The translations under genes and the position numbers were made by a program. Shown in pieces: positions 1 through 8,279 of a stretch of 64,000 nt of DNA. Source of the stretch: Kaistella sp. SH40-3 (GTDB lineage: Bacteria > Bacteroidota > Bacteroidia > Flavobacteriales > Weeksellaceae); contig NZ_JAQYUS010000002.1 in the NCBI RefSeq assembly GCF_030686865.1, positions 372,001 through 436,000 of the forward strand. Reading direction: 5' to 3'. Numbering within the stretch: position 1 is the first letter of the stretch; each line of letters opens with the position of its first letter. The notes below the pieces were generated by a model. It was not told the origin of the DNA. It saw only the letters and a program-made list of their open reading frames with translations, and did not search any database.

Positions 1-1
1 T

Positions 2-649
2 ATTTTAACACTCTTGGCATTTATCTTTGGAGTTGGCATTTTTGCGGCAACCTCCTTTTCTTGCTCGAAAGCCAAAGCAAAACCTATTGCAGAAAACAAA
101 AAAAATGAAACAAATATGGAAGGTAAAAACATTAAAGAAATCTATTTTGCTGGTGGATGTTTCTGGGGAACGGAACATCTTTTTCAACTCGTAAGAGGCG
201 TTGTAGATACTGAAGTTGGATATGCAAACGGAAAGATTAAAAACCCTACTTATGAACAGGTAATCAGTCACACGACAGGTTTCGCTGAAGCGGTGAAAGT
301 AAAGTATGATGCTAATCAAGTAAACTTGCCATTGTTAATTGATCTCTTTTTTAAATCAATTGATCCTACAACTATAGACCGACAGGGAAACGATATTGGA
401 GATAATTACAGAAGTGGAATTTATTCTACCGATGAGACTACAGAAGCCATTGTAAAAACTGAAGTTGCAAAATTGGCTAAGAATTATAATAAACCGGTTG
501 TCGTAGAAACGATTCCTTTGAAAAACTTCTACAAAGCCGAAGATTATCACCAAGATTATTTAGATAAAAATCCGGGTGGATATTGCCACATTCCGCTTTC
601 CGTATTTGAAGAAGCGAAAAAAGCAAACCCGCTGCCAGCAGCGAAGTAA
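2..649 (+). CDS. msrA: Peptide-methionine (S)-S-oxide reductase MsrA, lipoprotein form (5' partial)
   Basis: Reduces methionine-S-sulfoxide in damaged proteins. The reading frame is open to the left edge, so the start lies outside the window; the first in-frame TTG (14) would cut into a hydrophobic signal stretch and is not a credible start. A lipobox-like TSFSC ends the signal, so this is probably an exported lipoprotein acting on envelope proteins. The catalytic GCFWG motif lies about 32 residues after the lipobox Cys, and a C-terminal GGYCHIP supplies the likely resolving Cys. The residues after the lipid Cys (SKAKAK) are basic rather than acidic, so surface export is not indicated. It ends just before a strong terminator and stands alone on its strand. 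Confidence 0.93.
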   Translation: MLTLLAFIFGVGIFAATSFSCSKAKAKPIAENKKNETNMEGKNIKEIYFAGGCFWGTEHLFQLVRGVVDTEVGYANGKIKNPTYEQVISHTTGFAEAVKVKYDANQVNLPLLIDLFFKSIDPTTIDRQGNDIGDNYRSGIYSTDETTEAIVKTEVAKLAKNYNKPVVVETIPLKNFYKAEDYHQDYLDKNPGGYCHIPLSVFEEAKKANPLPAAK

Positions 650-655
650 TAAATT

Positions 656-683
656 AAAGGTTGTCGAAAGGCAACCTTTTTTT
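656..683 (+). terminator. Rho-independent terminator of msrA
   Basis: A 10-bp stem (656-665 with 670-679, one G-T wobble) is closed by a GAAA tetraloop and runs into a T tract (677-683). It starts 7 nt after the msrA stop and borders the convergent gene that ends at 682. Confidence 0.85.
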
Positions 684-1341
684 ATATGAATTTTTTGATG
701 TTTAAAATAGAAACAGTTAGAAGAATAAGAAATCCGAATAGAAGATATAATGATTCTTTAGTTAGAGTTTCGGATAATGCTCTATATTTTTCGACAATAT
801 TTGAAAGAAAAACTCTTTCAACAACCGACCGATTATCGACGTAGTTTACAATAGCATCATTACAAAGTAAGCATTCGATTTCTTCCTTTTTTGCTCGTGA
901 ATCTTGATAATCCACTAAAGCAAAGACATGTCCTGTTTTATCTAAATCTAAACCATAAATCTGGTGTTTTGCAATTGATAAATCATTTAAAATAGATACA
1001 AAATCGTTATATGAATTTTCGTCATCAAGAATAAATTCTATCCCCGTATTTTTCTCATTCCTTTTTTGAAGATTCTTAATTTCTGAAACATAGAATTTTG
1101 AATTTTCTTTTGCCTTAGAAGCAACTTTTATCTTTTTATAATTCCAATTTTTAAAGGTTTCAACAGAAAATTGCTCATTTAATGGAATATTCGGATTGTA
1201 TTTCGCAGGCAAACCTAAATCCATAATATTTGGAATGGGCCGTTGCAGTTCTCTAGTTCCGTAAAACCAAAAAAAAAGCGGGATGATAAGTGCGCTTATC
1301 AATCCTGGTACATAATATTTTTTGGTGAGTTTACTTTTCAT
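682..1341 (-). CDS. Hypothetical membrane protein with two transmembrane segments
   Basis: This 219-residue protein has a basic N-terminus, one hydrophobic segment at about residues 9-27 and a second at about 197-215. Between them lies a mixed, lysine-rich domain of about 165 residues that should face the periplasm if the N-terminus is inside. A CLLC pair sits near residue 157. I do not recognise a family. Its stop codon overlaps the tail of the msrA terminator, so the two genes converge. It lies about 80 bp downstream of the YceI lipoprotein gene but is separated from it by a terminator, so it probably has its own promoter. Confidence 0.7.
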   Translation of the reverse strand: MKSKLTKKYYVPGLISALIIPLFFWFYGTRELQRPIPNIMDLGLPAKYNPNIPLNEQFSVETFKNWNYKKIKVASKAKENSKFYVSEIKNLQKRNEKNTGIEFILDDENSYNDFVSILNDLSIAKHQIYGLDLDKTGHVFALVDYQDSRAKKEEIECLLCNDAIVNYVDNRSVVERVFLSNIVEKYRALSETLTKESLYLLFGFLILLTVSILNIKKFI

Positions 1342-1361
1342 TATTAGAGATAAATTTAAAC

Positions 1362-1394
1362 AAAAAAATCCGTCCCAAAAAATGAGACGGATTT
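1362..1394 (-). terminator. Terminator downstream of the YceI lipoprotein gene
   Basis: The arms 1366-1374 and 1386-1394 are perfect 9-bp complements (AAATCCGTC/GACGGATTT). On the minus strand the stem is followed by a T run, which fits termination of the gene ending at 1420. Confidence 0.8.
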
Positions 1395-1419
1395 CTTTAT
1401 TTTAATTAAGATCAATATC

Positions 1420-2079
1420 TTATTTTTTTTCCATGGCTTTAATTAAAATCTGAAGATTCACCTCATCTTTAATTAAACCGTTTGCAAGGGGCAATTGAAA
1501 TTTCACACCGAAATCTTCGCGCTTAATATCTTTAGGTTCTGTGGCAATACTTGTTTCACCATCTTTTACAGAAACATTTGCATTGAACTGAACTGGCTTT
1601 GTAATTCCTTTGATGGTTAAGTTTCCATCAAGAATCGTATTGTAATCGCCAGACTCCTTTGCTGAAACTTTGGTAATTTCATAAGATGCAGTTGGGAATT
1701 TATCTGTTTCAAAGAAATCTCCACTTTTTAAATGACCATTTAGTTTTGCTAACTGTTCTGCGTCTTCTTTTAAATCAACAGATGTCAATGAATTCATATC
1801 TGCCACAAATTTGCCACTTTCCAGTTTTCCGTCTTTCACGGTTAAATCTCCACTTTCAAATTTAATGGTGCCGAAATGACTTGACTGTTCTGTCTTTACG
1901 ACTTTATAACCTTTCCATTCGATTCTACTGTTCAGAGTATCTACCACATAAGTTGCACCATGACTGGTTGTTTCTACATCTGCCGATTCGCTTGTCAAAG
2001 GTTTATCTTTGGCACAAGAGACCAAGATCATCGCTGAAAAAAGAGCGAGAAAAATTGAATTTTTAACTGATTTCATCAT
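1420..2079 (-). CDS. YceI-family lipoprotein
   Basis: A signal peptide ends in a lipobox (LVSC, Cys22), followed by one YceI-like lipocalin-fold domain with typical strand motifs such as SRIEWKG, the TVKDGKLESG region, ITKPVQF and FGVKFQLP. YceI proteins bind isoprenoid-like lipids in a beta barrel; the exact ligand here is unknown. Two consecutive ATG codons (2079 and 2076) can serve as the start; the choice does not change the signal peptide. A second, non-exported YceI protein is encoded at 56204. Family assignment is secure, function is not. Confidence 0.9.
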   Translation of the reverse strand: MMKSVKNSIFLALFSAMILVSCAKDKPLTSESADVETTSHGATYVVDTLNSRIEWKGYKVVKTEQSSHFGTIKFESGDLTVKDGKLESGKFVADMNSLTSVDLKEDAEQLAKLNGHLKSGDFFETDKFPTASYEITKVSAKESGDYNTILDGNLTIKGITKPVQFNANVSVKDGETSIATEPKDIKREDFGVKFQLPLANGLIKDEVNLQILIKAMEKK

Positions 2080-2145
2080 TAAAAAACTTAAATTAAATTG
2101 TATTGGCTAAAATAATAAAAATATCGGTATTAAAGACAAATATGT

Positions 2146-2153
2146 TATTTTTG
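2146..2153 (+). promoter_or_regulatory. -7 promoter element of the ABC ATPase gene (leaderless type)
   Basis: TATTTTTG matches the Bacteroidota consensus TAnnTTTG exactly and ends 4 nt before the ATG at 2158. The transcript should therefore start at or within a few bases of the start codon. No clear -33 TTG is visible. Confidence 0.6.
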
Positions 2154-2157
2154 CAAC

Positions 2158-3090
2158 ATGCTACTAGAAATTAAGAATCTATTTTTTTCACATCGACCAG
2201 ATTTACGACTTTTTCATAATTTTAATCTAAAAGTTGAGGAAGGAAAAATTATAGCTCTGGCGGGTGAGAGCGGATGTGGAAAATCTACACTTCTCAATTT
2301 AATTTATGGTCTTTTGGAATGGGAAAAAGGTACTATTATATTTAATGGCTCCCCTATTTTAGGTCCTACAAAAAATTTGGTTCCCGGCGAAGAAAACATG
2401 AAACTGGTGGCTCAAAATTATGATTTGATGCCCTATTCTACTGTTGCTGATAATGTGGGGAAATTTATATCAAATATTAATTTAGAAGAAAAAAAAGAAA
2501 GAATACAAGAACTTTTAAAAGTTGTTGGTCTTGAAGAATTCGAAAATACTTTACCTAAATATTTAAGTGGTGGACAAATGCAGCGAGTTGCCATCGCAAG
2601 AGCACTTTCCGTAATGCCGAAATTATTGTTGCTAGATGAGCCATTTAGCAATATCGACTTCTCCAGAAAGATTGAATTGCGCGAAAGATTATTTAATTAC
2701 GTTCGGGAAAAGAATATTTCACTCCTCATTTCTACTCATGAAATTCAGGAAGTGATGCCTTGGCTGGATCAGATTATTGTTTTGCAAGAAGGAAGATTAA
2801 TTCAAAATGACAATGCAGAAGAAACTTACAATAATCCTTATAATGAATATGTTGCGAAACTTTTTGGTGAAGTAAATGTTTTTTCAGACGAAGAAAAAAA
2901 ATCATTAAACCTAAAGAAAAATTTTTGGTATCCGCATGAAATCAAAATTACAGACGATGGGAAAGAAGTTGAAGTTCTAGAAAGTCGTTTTTCTGGAAGC
3001 CACTTCTGGACGAAGGTTTCAATGAATGGTAAAAAACTCATTATTTACACTCCGGAAAAAGTCGAAAATTTAATTAAAATCAATCTTTAA
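2158..3090 (+). CDS. ABC transporter ATP-binding protein
   Basis: A 310-residue nucleotide-binding subunit. Walker A is GESGCGKST (36-44), the Q-loop Gln is near 86, the signature LSGGQ is at 136-140, Walker B LLLLDE at 156-161, and the H-loop His is in STHE (194). About 70 residues follow the ATPase core (from about 240), as in PotA/FbpC-type importers with a regulatory C-terminus. No permease or binding-protein gene is adjacent, so the partner and the substrate cannot be told from the context. The -7 promoter element ends 4 nt before the ATG. Substrate names such as spermidine or iron would be guesses. Confidence 0.88.
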   Translation: MLLEIKNLFFSHRPDLRLFHNFNLKVEEGKIIALAGESGCGKSTLLNLIYGLLEWEKGTIIFNGSPILGPTKNLVPGEENMKLVAQNYDLMPYSTVADNVGKFISNINLEEKKERIQELLKVVGLEEFENTLPKYLSGGQMQRVAIARALSVMPKLLLLDEPFSNIDFSRKIELRERLFNYVREKNISLLISTHEIQEVMPWLDQIIVLQEGRLIQNDNAEETYNNPYNEYVAKLFGEVNVFSDEEKKSLNLKKNFWYPHEIKITDDGKEVEVLESRFSGSHFWTKVSMNGKKLIIYTPEKVENLIKINL

Positions 3091-3096
3091 AAAAGA

Positions 3097-3142
3097 AAAA
3101 AGTCAAGCCAATTCTAGGGTTGCGAATTGATACTTGACTTTT
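3097..3142 (+). terminator. Terminator after the ABC ATPase gene
   Basis: Outer arms AAAAAGTCAAG (3097-3107) and CTTGACTTTT (3133-3142) pair, and an inner CAATTC/GAATTG pair extends the stem. It starts 7 nt after the stop codon. Confidence 0.75.
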
Positions 3143-3301
3143 CTCATCTCTCTTTTATTATTCGAAAACAATTCTTAGATTTGTTATTCAAAACGTAAGG
3201 AAATTTTTGGTTAATTCTCTTTCTGCCCCTGAGACGAAATTAGTGCAATTCATTTGTACAACTAGTCTTCGAAACGGAACCCTGCCAAATTTTTCCTTTT
3301 T

Positions 3302-3634
3302 TTATGCCTTTTTCACAAACTCAGATTTCAAAGCCATCGACCCAAAACCATCAATTTTACAATCGATATTGTGATCATTTCCGGGACGAAGACGAATATT
3401 CTTTACTTTGGTTCCTGCTTTCACAGGTTTCGGCGCACCTCTCACAGGTAAATCTTTTATCACGACTACAGAATCTCCATTTTGTAATTCATGTCCGTGA
3501 GCATCTAAAATCTTATCCTCATCAGCAGTTTCTCCAGGTTTCCACTCATTGAAACATTGTGAACACACCATCATATCATCTTGTTCGTAGGTGAACTCTG
3601 ACTGACATTTCGGACAAAGTACGGTATCACTCAT
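3302..3634 (-). CDS. PhnA/YjdM-type zinc ribbon protein
   Basis: A 110-residue protein with an N-terminal zinc ribbon (Cys7, Cys10, Cys24, Cys27) and a C-terminal PhnA domain marked by the [11 protein letters not shown] and [11 protein letters not shown] segments. The family was once linked to alkylphosphonate use, but that link is weak and the molecular role is not established. No phn genes are nearby, so phosphonate metabolism should not be inferred. A full Bacteroidota promoter lies just upstream. Confidence 0.9.
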   Translation of the reverse strand: MSDTVLCPKCQSEFTYEQDDMMVCSQCFNEWKPGETADEDKILDAHGHELQNGDSVVVIKDLPVRGAPKPVKAGTKVKNIRLRPGNDHNIDCKIDGFGSMALKSEFVKKA

Positions 3635-3648
3635 AATTTTAATTTTTA

Positions 3649-3680
3649 CAAAGATATTATTAAAATAAACAGATTACAAA
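3649..3680 (-). promoter_or_regulatory. Promoter of the PhnA-type gene
   Basis: Read on the minus strand, TTTG (3680-3677), a 20-bp spacer and TATCTTTG (3656-3649) match the Bacteroidota -33/-7 consensus. The 5' leader would be only about 10 nt. Confidence 0.7.
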
Positions 3681-3800
3681 TTTGAAAGTCATTCAAAATA
3701 ATGCGCCTATTTTTTAAGAAACATTCTATTGACTTTAATTTCTTATTTGGTAAATAGTACAACTGGAAACCTAATGACTGCAACCTTCAACCTAAATTAT

Positions 3801-3808
3801 TATCTTTG
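3801..3808 (+). promoter_or_regulatory. -7 promoter element of the esterase gene (leaderless type)
   Basis: TATCTTTG is an exact TAnnTTTG match and ends 4 nt before the ATG at 3813. Its position decides the start: the upstream in-frame codons (from 3729) would lie before the promoter. Confidence 0.65.
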
Positions 3809-3812
3809 CAAA

Positions 3813-4451
3813 ATGGATTTACACTACATCGTTCGCGAACCTCAAAATATTACCTCAAAAACGCCTTTACTCCTTCTACTTCATGGTTATGGAAGCAATG
3901 AGGAAGATCTATTTTCATTCGCTCCAACATTACCAGAAGATTGGTTGATTGTAAGTTTCAGAGCGCCTTTCAGTACGAATTACGAAGGATATTCTTGGTA
4001 TGATATTGATTTAATGAATGAAGAAAACCGAATCGATGTTGCCCAAGCCAAAGAATCACAAGAAGCAATTTTAGAAAACATTTTGAAAATTTCTAATGAA
4101 TACGGCTTAACAGATAATCAAACGCATTTGTGCGGATTTTCGCAAGGTGGAATTTTGAGTTACGCTTTGGCCCTGAATAATCCTGATTTATTTACAAAGG
4201 TTGCTTGTATGAGTTGTTACGCTGAAGAGAAGTTGTTAACGAATATGGTGAAAGACAAAAAGAAAATCGAGAAATTACGGTTCTTTATTTCTCATGGAAC
4301 CGATGATGCGATTATTCCATTGGATTGGGGCAGAAAAGCTGCAGACTTATTGTACGACTTAAGTGCCTATTTTTCTTTCCGTGAATATATGAGCGGGCAC
4401 GGCGTGAATCAAAAAAACTATATGGATTTAATGGATTTCTTTCAAAAGTAA
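3813..4451 (+). CDS. Alpha/beta-hydrolase, phospholipase/carboxylesterase family
   Basis: Cytoplasmic serine esterase of the carboxylesterase 2 (YpfH-like) family, 212 residues from the ATG at 3813. The oxyanion region LLLHGYG is at about 21-27, the nucleophile is Ser110 in GFSQGG, and the acid and base are probably Asp165 (HGTDDAIIP) and His196 (SGHG). The frame is open 28 codons further upstream, but a -7 promoter element sits 4 nt before this ATG, so the longer start is rejected. The natural ester is unknown. Confidence 0.88.
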   Translation: MDLHYIVREPQNITSKTPLLLLLHGYGSNEEDLFSFAPTLPEDWLIVSFRAPFSTNYEGYSWYDIDLMNEENRIDVAQAKESQEAILENILKISNEYGLTDNQTHLCGFSQGGILSYALALNNPDLFTKVACMSCYAEEKLLTNMVKDKKKIEKLRFFISHGTDDAIIPLDWGRKAADLLYDLSAYFSFREYMSGHGVNQKNYMDLMDFFQK

Positions 4452-4460
4452 TCTTAACTT

Positions 4461-4916
4461 TTAAGGTTCAATCACGGTTGAATTTTTAACCTCTTTAATC
4501 ATAAAAGAACTTTGTGTGCTGGCGATATGTTGTAGATTCGTCAGTTTACTTACCATGAATTCTCGGTATTCCTGAATGTCGCGCACGCAAATTTTAAGGA
4601 TATAATCGTAATCTCCGGAAACGTGAAAGCATTCTAAAACCTCAGGAAACTGCGTGATTTCTTTTTCGAATTGAGAGATGTATTCCTTTTTATGCTGAAC
4701 CAACTTCACATGACATAAGACGATGAAATTTTTCTGAACCTTTTCATTATTCAACAGCGCAACATATTTTTTGATAATCTGCTGCTTCTCTAATTTTTTA
4801 ATGCGTTCAAAAACTGCCGTCACTGATAAATCTAATTCGTTGGCTAATTCTTTCGTAGTTTTTTTGGAATCATTCTGCAGTAAAATCAGTAATTTTTTAT
4901 CTTTTGCATCTAACAT
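4461..4916 (-). CDS. Lrp/AsnC-family transcriptional regulator
   Basis: A 151-residue feast/famine regulator: an N-terminal winged helix-turn-helix (about residues 3-60, with LANELDLSVTAVFERIKKL as the recognition region) and a C-terminal RAM ligand-binding domain (about 65-140, with FPEVLECFHVSGDYDY). The start is the ATG at 4916; the TTG just before it is not needed. It is divergent from the gamma-lyase gene at 5074, the usual arrangement for an Lrp-type regulator and its target, so it probably senses an amino acid related to methionine or cysteine. That ligand is inferred from context. Confidence 0.88.
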   Translation of the reverse strand: MLDAKDKKLLILLQNDSKKTTKELANELDLSVTAVFERIKKLEKQQIIKKYVALLNNEKVQKNFIVLCHVKLVQHKKEYISQFEKEITQFPEVLECFHVSGDYDYILKICVRDIQEYREFMVSKLTNLQHIASTQSSFMIKEVKNSTVIEP

Positions 4917-4981
4917 CAAATGAAATATTTTCGGTTAATACTTTTATTATTCATCAAATATAAAATTTAAATCTAATAATC

Positions 4982-5000
4982 ATGAATACAATAGATTCAT
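4982..5000. promoter_or_regulatory. Candidate Lrp-type operator
   Basis: A perfect inverted repeat, ATGAAT - 7 nt - ATTCAT, lies in the 157-bp divergent intergenic region between the Lrp-like regulator and the gamma-lyase gene. The size and place fit a dimer-binding site; no binding data can be read from sequence. Confidence 0.4.
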
Positions 5001-5073
5001 TTTCTAAATATATTTAAAATAATTGTTTTTGATTTTGAAAACACTGACTTTTATCAAAACAAAAATTACTATT

Positions 5074-6276
5074 ATGGAAAACTTTGATGCAGCAAATAAC
5101 ATTCAGGATTTACAATATTTTGGAGAATTCGGAGGCGTAAACCCTTCAATATCTGACAGTTCGACTTATACATTTCTTTCTGCGAAAACCATGTTCGATA
5201 CTTTCGAAGGAAATACAGAAGGTTGTTATTTATACTCAAGACATTCTACACCAAGCAACCTTTATTTAGGAGAAGCCTTGGCACAAATGGAAAATACAGA
5301 AAGTGCAAATGTGACCGCTTCCGGAATGGGCGCAATCACTTCTACTCTGCTTCAACTCTGCAAAGGTGGCGATCATATTATTTCGAGCCGTACCATTTAT
5401 GGCGGAACTTATGCCTTCATGAAAAACTTTTTGCCTGGTTATAATATCAAAACTTCATTTGTTGATATCACCGATTTATCAGCAGTTGAAAATGCGATTA
5501 CGCCAAATACAAAAGTTCTTTTTTGTGAAACGGTGAGCAATCCGCTTTTAGAAATTGCTGACTTGCGTGAACTTTCAAAAATTGCGAAAAAGCATAACCT
5601 TAAATTGATTGTTGACAATACTTTTTCTCCGCTTTCGATTTCTCCGCAAACCTTGGGAACCGATATTACGATTCACAGTTTAACTAAATTCATTAACGGA
5701 AGTAGTGATGCAGTTGCAGGAGTTGTTTGTGCTTCTACTCAATTTATTAATAATTTGAAAGATGTGAATTCTGGCGCTTGTATGTTGCTGGGACCGACTT
5801 TAGACAGTTTCCGTGCGGCGAGTATTCTTAAAAACTTGAGAACGCTTCACATCAGAATTAAAAAGCATAGTGAAAATGCACAATATTTGGCGGAACAATT
5901 TGAAAAAGATGGGCTTGTAGTAAAATATCCAGGTTTGAAAAGTCACAAACAACACGAACTCTTCAAAAGCATGATGAACGCAGAATATGGTTTCGGCGGT
6001 TTATTAACATTAGATGTAACAACCACAGAAAAAGCAAATGAGTTAATGGAATTAATGCAAAAAGAAAACTTGGGTTATTTAGCCGTAAGTCTTGGTTTCT
6101 ACAAAACATTATTCTCTTGCTCAGGAAGTTCAACATCATCGGAAATCCCAGAAGAAGAACAGAAAGAAATGGGACTTTCACAAGGATTAATCCGTATGTC
6201 AATTGGTTTGGATCACGATATTAAAAGAACCTATGACAAAATGAAATGGTGCATGGAACATATTGGAATTTTGTAA
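5074..6276 (+). CDS. PLP-dependent Cys/Met metabolism enzyme, methionine gamma-lyase-like
   Basis: A 400-residue fold-type I PLP enzyme of the trans-sulfuration family. The PLP lysine is Lys205 in SLTKF; TASGMGAITS (about 81-90) binds the cofactor phosphate; YSRHSTPSN (about 54-62) corresponds to the usual YSR-NPT motif. Methionine gamma-lyase would cleave methionine to methanethiol, 2-oxobutyrate and ammonia, but homologues with cystathionine or O-acylhomoserine activity exist. Start at the ATG at 5074, not the upstream TTG at 5023. A second enzyme of the same superfamily, closer to cystathionine gamma-synthase, is encoded at 43211. The divergent Lrp-like regulator suggests amino-acid-responsive control. 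Confidence 0.85.
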   Translation: MENFDAANNIQDLQYFGEFGGVNPSISDSSTYTFLSAKTMFDTFEGNTEGCYLYSRHSTPSNLYLGEALAQMENTESANVTASGMGAITSTLLQLCKGGDHIISSRTIYGGTYAFMKNFLPGYNIKTSFVDITDLSAVENAITPNTKVLFCETVSNPLLEIADLRELSKIAKKHNLKLIVDNTFSPLSISPQTLGTDITIHSLTKFINGSSDAVAGVVCASTQFINNLKDVNSGACMLLGPTLDSFRAASILKNLRTLHIRIKKHSENAQYLAEQFEKDGLVVKYPGLKSHKQHELFKSMMNAEYGFGGLLTLDVTTTEKANELMELMQKENLGYLAVSLGFYKTLFSCSGSSTSSEIPEEEQKEMGLSQGLIRMSIGLDHDIKRTYDKMKWCMEHIGIL

Positions 6277-6302
6277 ATTTTAAAAAACCTTCTTTACTAT
6301 AT

Positions 6303-6333
6303 AAAAAAAGACTTCGTTGTGAAGTCTTTTTTT
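6303..6333. terminator. Bidirectional terminator between the gamma-lyase and purE genes
   Basis: GACTTC (6310-6315) and GAAGTC (6321-6326) form the stem, flanked by an A run before and a T run after, so it can stop transcription from both convergent genes. Confidence 0.85.
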
Positions 6334-6347
6334 GTCAGTTTAAATAT

Positions 6348-6851
6348 TTATTCATCAAAATGATTCGGGTGTTTTTTACTAATTTCAGTAACCGTTCCTA
6401 GAACTTTTTCTTTTAAAGAATTCTGGTAGATCTCTAATTTCTGGGAAATCTCCCCATTTGAAGAACCTAAGATTTTCGCTGCCAAAATCCCGGCATTTGT
6501 TGCACCATTCAGAGCAACCGTTGCTACAGGAATTCCAGACGGCATTTGTAAAATTGATAATACAGAATCCCAACCATCAATAGAGTTAGAAGATAAAATC
6601 GGAACACCAATCACGGGCAAAGTTGTACAACTCGCCACCATTCCCGGAAGATGCGCCGCTCCGCCCGCTCCAGCAATCAGAACTTTTAAGCCGCGAGATT
6701 TTGCAGATTTTGCATATTCAAACATTCTTTCCGGCGTTCTGTGCGCTGATACGACAGTCAATTCATATGGAATTTCTAAAGATTTTAAAAAATCTGCTGC
6801 CTGTTCCATTATTGCCAAATCGCTTTGACTGCCCATTATTATTCCGACCAT
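6348..6851 (-). CDS. purE: N5-carboxyaminoimidazole ribonucleotide mutase PurE
   Basis: Purine biosynthesis: converts N5-CAIR, the product of PurK, to CAIR. The 167-residue length is typical. Conserved motifs are GSQSD (7-11), SAHRTPERM (35-43) with the catalytic His, and the glycine-rich [12 protein letters not shown] segment. It is a class I PurE, matching the presence of purK at 10354. The two genes are 3.5 kb apart on the same strand with unrelated genes between them, so they are not a purEK operon here. Confidence 0.96.
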   Translation of the reverse strand: MVGIIMGSQSDLAIMEQAADFLKSLEIPYELTVVSAHRTPERMFEYAKSAKSRGLKVLIAGAGGAAHLPGMVASCTTLPVIGVPILSSNSIDGWDSVLSILQMPSGIPVATVALNGATNAGILAAKILGSSNGEISQKLEIYQNSLKEKVLGTVTEISKKHPNHFDE

Positions 6852-6950
6852 TTTTAGTATAAATTTTAAGGTTTAAAGTTAAGAAAATTTAGAGGTTCTG
6901 AAATGGATATTTAAAAAACCTGCTTCATTTGTAATCATTTTTAATACATT

Positions 6951-7003
6951 CTGTCTCAGATTTTACTGATGACGCAGATTAATTTTGAGATAAATTATAA
7001 CAG
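6951..7003. repeat. Imperfect inverted intergenic repeat
   Basis: The stretch begins with CTGTCTCAG and ends with TGAGA...CAG: TCTCA (6954-6958) pairs with TGAGA (6986-6990) and the outer CTG/CAG also pair. The core ACGCAGATTAATTTTG resembles dispersed intergenic elements I associate with chryseobacteria; that resemblance is from memory. No gene is seen in 6852-7019. Confidence 0.35.
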
Positions 7004-7019
7004 AATTTAAAAAAAATAA

Positions 7020-8186
7020 TTAGGAATTCACAATCGAATTAGCAACAAAAACTCCTGTGCTGAAACACGCCTGCAAAAGATAACCGCCTGTTGGCGCTTC
7101 CCAATCAATCATTTCTCCCGCACAATAAACATTCGGGAAATCCTTTAATTCAAGTTGAGAATTCAGTTCAGAAAATGCGACGCCGCCTGCAGTAGAAATC
7201 ACTTCATCAATTGGTCTAAAACTCAAAATCTCAATTGGAAATTTCTTGATGGTTTTTGCTAGGTTTTCGATATCAAGATAACTTTCCTTATCCAATGTTT
7301 TTAAAACATTGATGGCGGTTGTAGATAATTTTAAATTCCTTTTTAAAACCGAACTTATTTTTGAATTCCCTTTTAATTGTTCCAAAATATCGGTTTCCGA
7401 CAAATTAGGTTTTAGATCAATATGGAGCATTAGTGGGAAATCATGCTTTCGGGTATAACGGTTCATGTAGTAAATTGGACTTCCTTCGATGCCATATTTT
7501 GTGAAAACGATTTCACCAATTTTCTCCTGATTACCAAATGAAACTTTAATATTTTTTAGGTATTGACCTTGTAATGAATGAAATTTTTCTGGCGTATTAT
7601 AACCAGAATTGGCAGATTGCAAAGGAATTATTGTAATATTTTTCTTCGTTAATGTTTCCACCCATTTAGCATCAGAACCTGTTTTTTTCCAAGAACCGCC
7701 GCCCATGGCTAAAATTAATTTTGAATATTTAACTGAAAAATCTCCGCTATTATTTTTAAAATAAATTAAAGAATCATCGAAATCCAGAAAGGTGTTTTCG
7801 TAATGAATGTTGACCCCAAGTTCTTCCAAACGATCCAGCCATGCTTTTAAAACCTGAATCGGTTTGAAATTTTTGGTAGGAAAAATCTTGCCTGAACTTC
7901 CGATATAAGTGGTAATTCCCAGATTAGAAAGCCATTCAACAACTTTTTTATTATCGAATTCTATCACCATATTTTGTATTTCTATGTCTTCATATTTTTG
8001 AATAAAAGAATCCAATTCTTCACTATGAGTCAAATTAAATCCACCATTTCCAGCCACCAAAAACTTTCTGGCTGCAGCTTTATTTTGTTCGTAAACATGA
8101 ACTTTGAAACCTTTTTCGGCTAAAATCTGTGCAGCCATTAATCCTGCAGGACCAGCGCCGATGATGATAATTTGATTTTCTTGCAT
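7020..8186 (-). CDS. FAD-dependent flavoprotein, BaiN/HI0933-like family
   Basis: A 388-residue NAD(P)/FAD-dependent oxidoreductase. The N-terminal IIIIGAGPAG is the dinucleotide-binding GxGxxG; GNGGFNLTHS and the C-terminal CAGEMIDWEAPTGGY segment are hallmarks of the HI0933/YhiN/BaiN family (TIGR03862-like). The physiological substrate of this family is largely unknown; BaiN itself acts on bile acids, which is not implied here. The start is the ATG at 8186. An in-frame TTG at 8195 is part of the -7 promoter element TACTTTTG and cannot be the start if that promoter is used. Confidence 0.88.
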   Translation of the reverse strand: MQENQIIIIGAGPAGLMAAQILAEKGFKVHVYEQNKAAARKFLVAGNGGFNLTHSEELDSFIQKYEDIEIQNMVIEFDNKKVVEWLSNLGITTYIGSSGKIFPTKNFKPIQVLKAWLDRLEELGVNIHYENTFLDFDDSLIYFKNNSGDFSVKYSKLILAMGGGSWKKTGSDAKWVETLTKKNITIIPLQSANSGYNTPEKFHSLQGQYLKNIKVSFGNQEKIGEIVFTKYGIEGSPIYYMNRYTRKHDFPLMLHIDLKPNLSETDILEQLKGNSKISSVLKRNLKLSTTAINVLKTLDKESYLDIENLAKTIKKFPIEILSFRPIDEVISTAGGVAFSELNSQLELKDFPNVYCAGEMIDWEAPTGGYLLQACFSTGVFVANSIVNS

Positions 8187-8192
8187 TTGGTG

Positions 8193-8200
8193 CAAAAGTA
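8193..8200 (-). promoter_or_regulatory. -7 promoter element of the BaiN-like gene (leaderless type)
   Basis: On the minus strand TACTTTTG ends 6 nt before the ATG at 8186, so the mRNA should have almost no 5' leader. Confidence 0.55.
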
Positions 8201-8279
8201 AGGGTTTTGTTTTTCTATTAAAGTAAAACTGGGGAAAGTACCGCGCAAATGCTTAAAGTGATATTATTTTACATATCAA

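Noticed and set aside
3729-3812. Longer N-terminus for the esterase
   Set aside because: The extension lies upstream of the -7 element at 3801-3808 and has no family resemblance.
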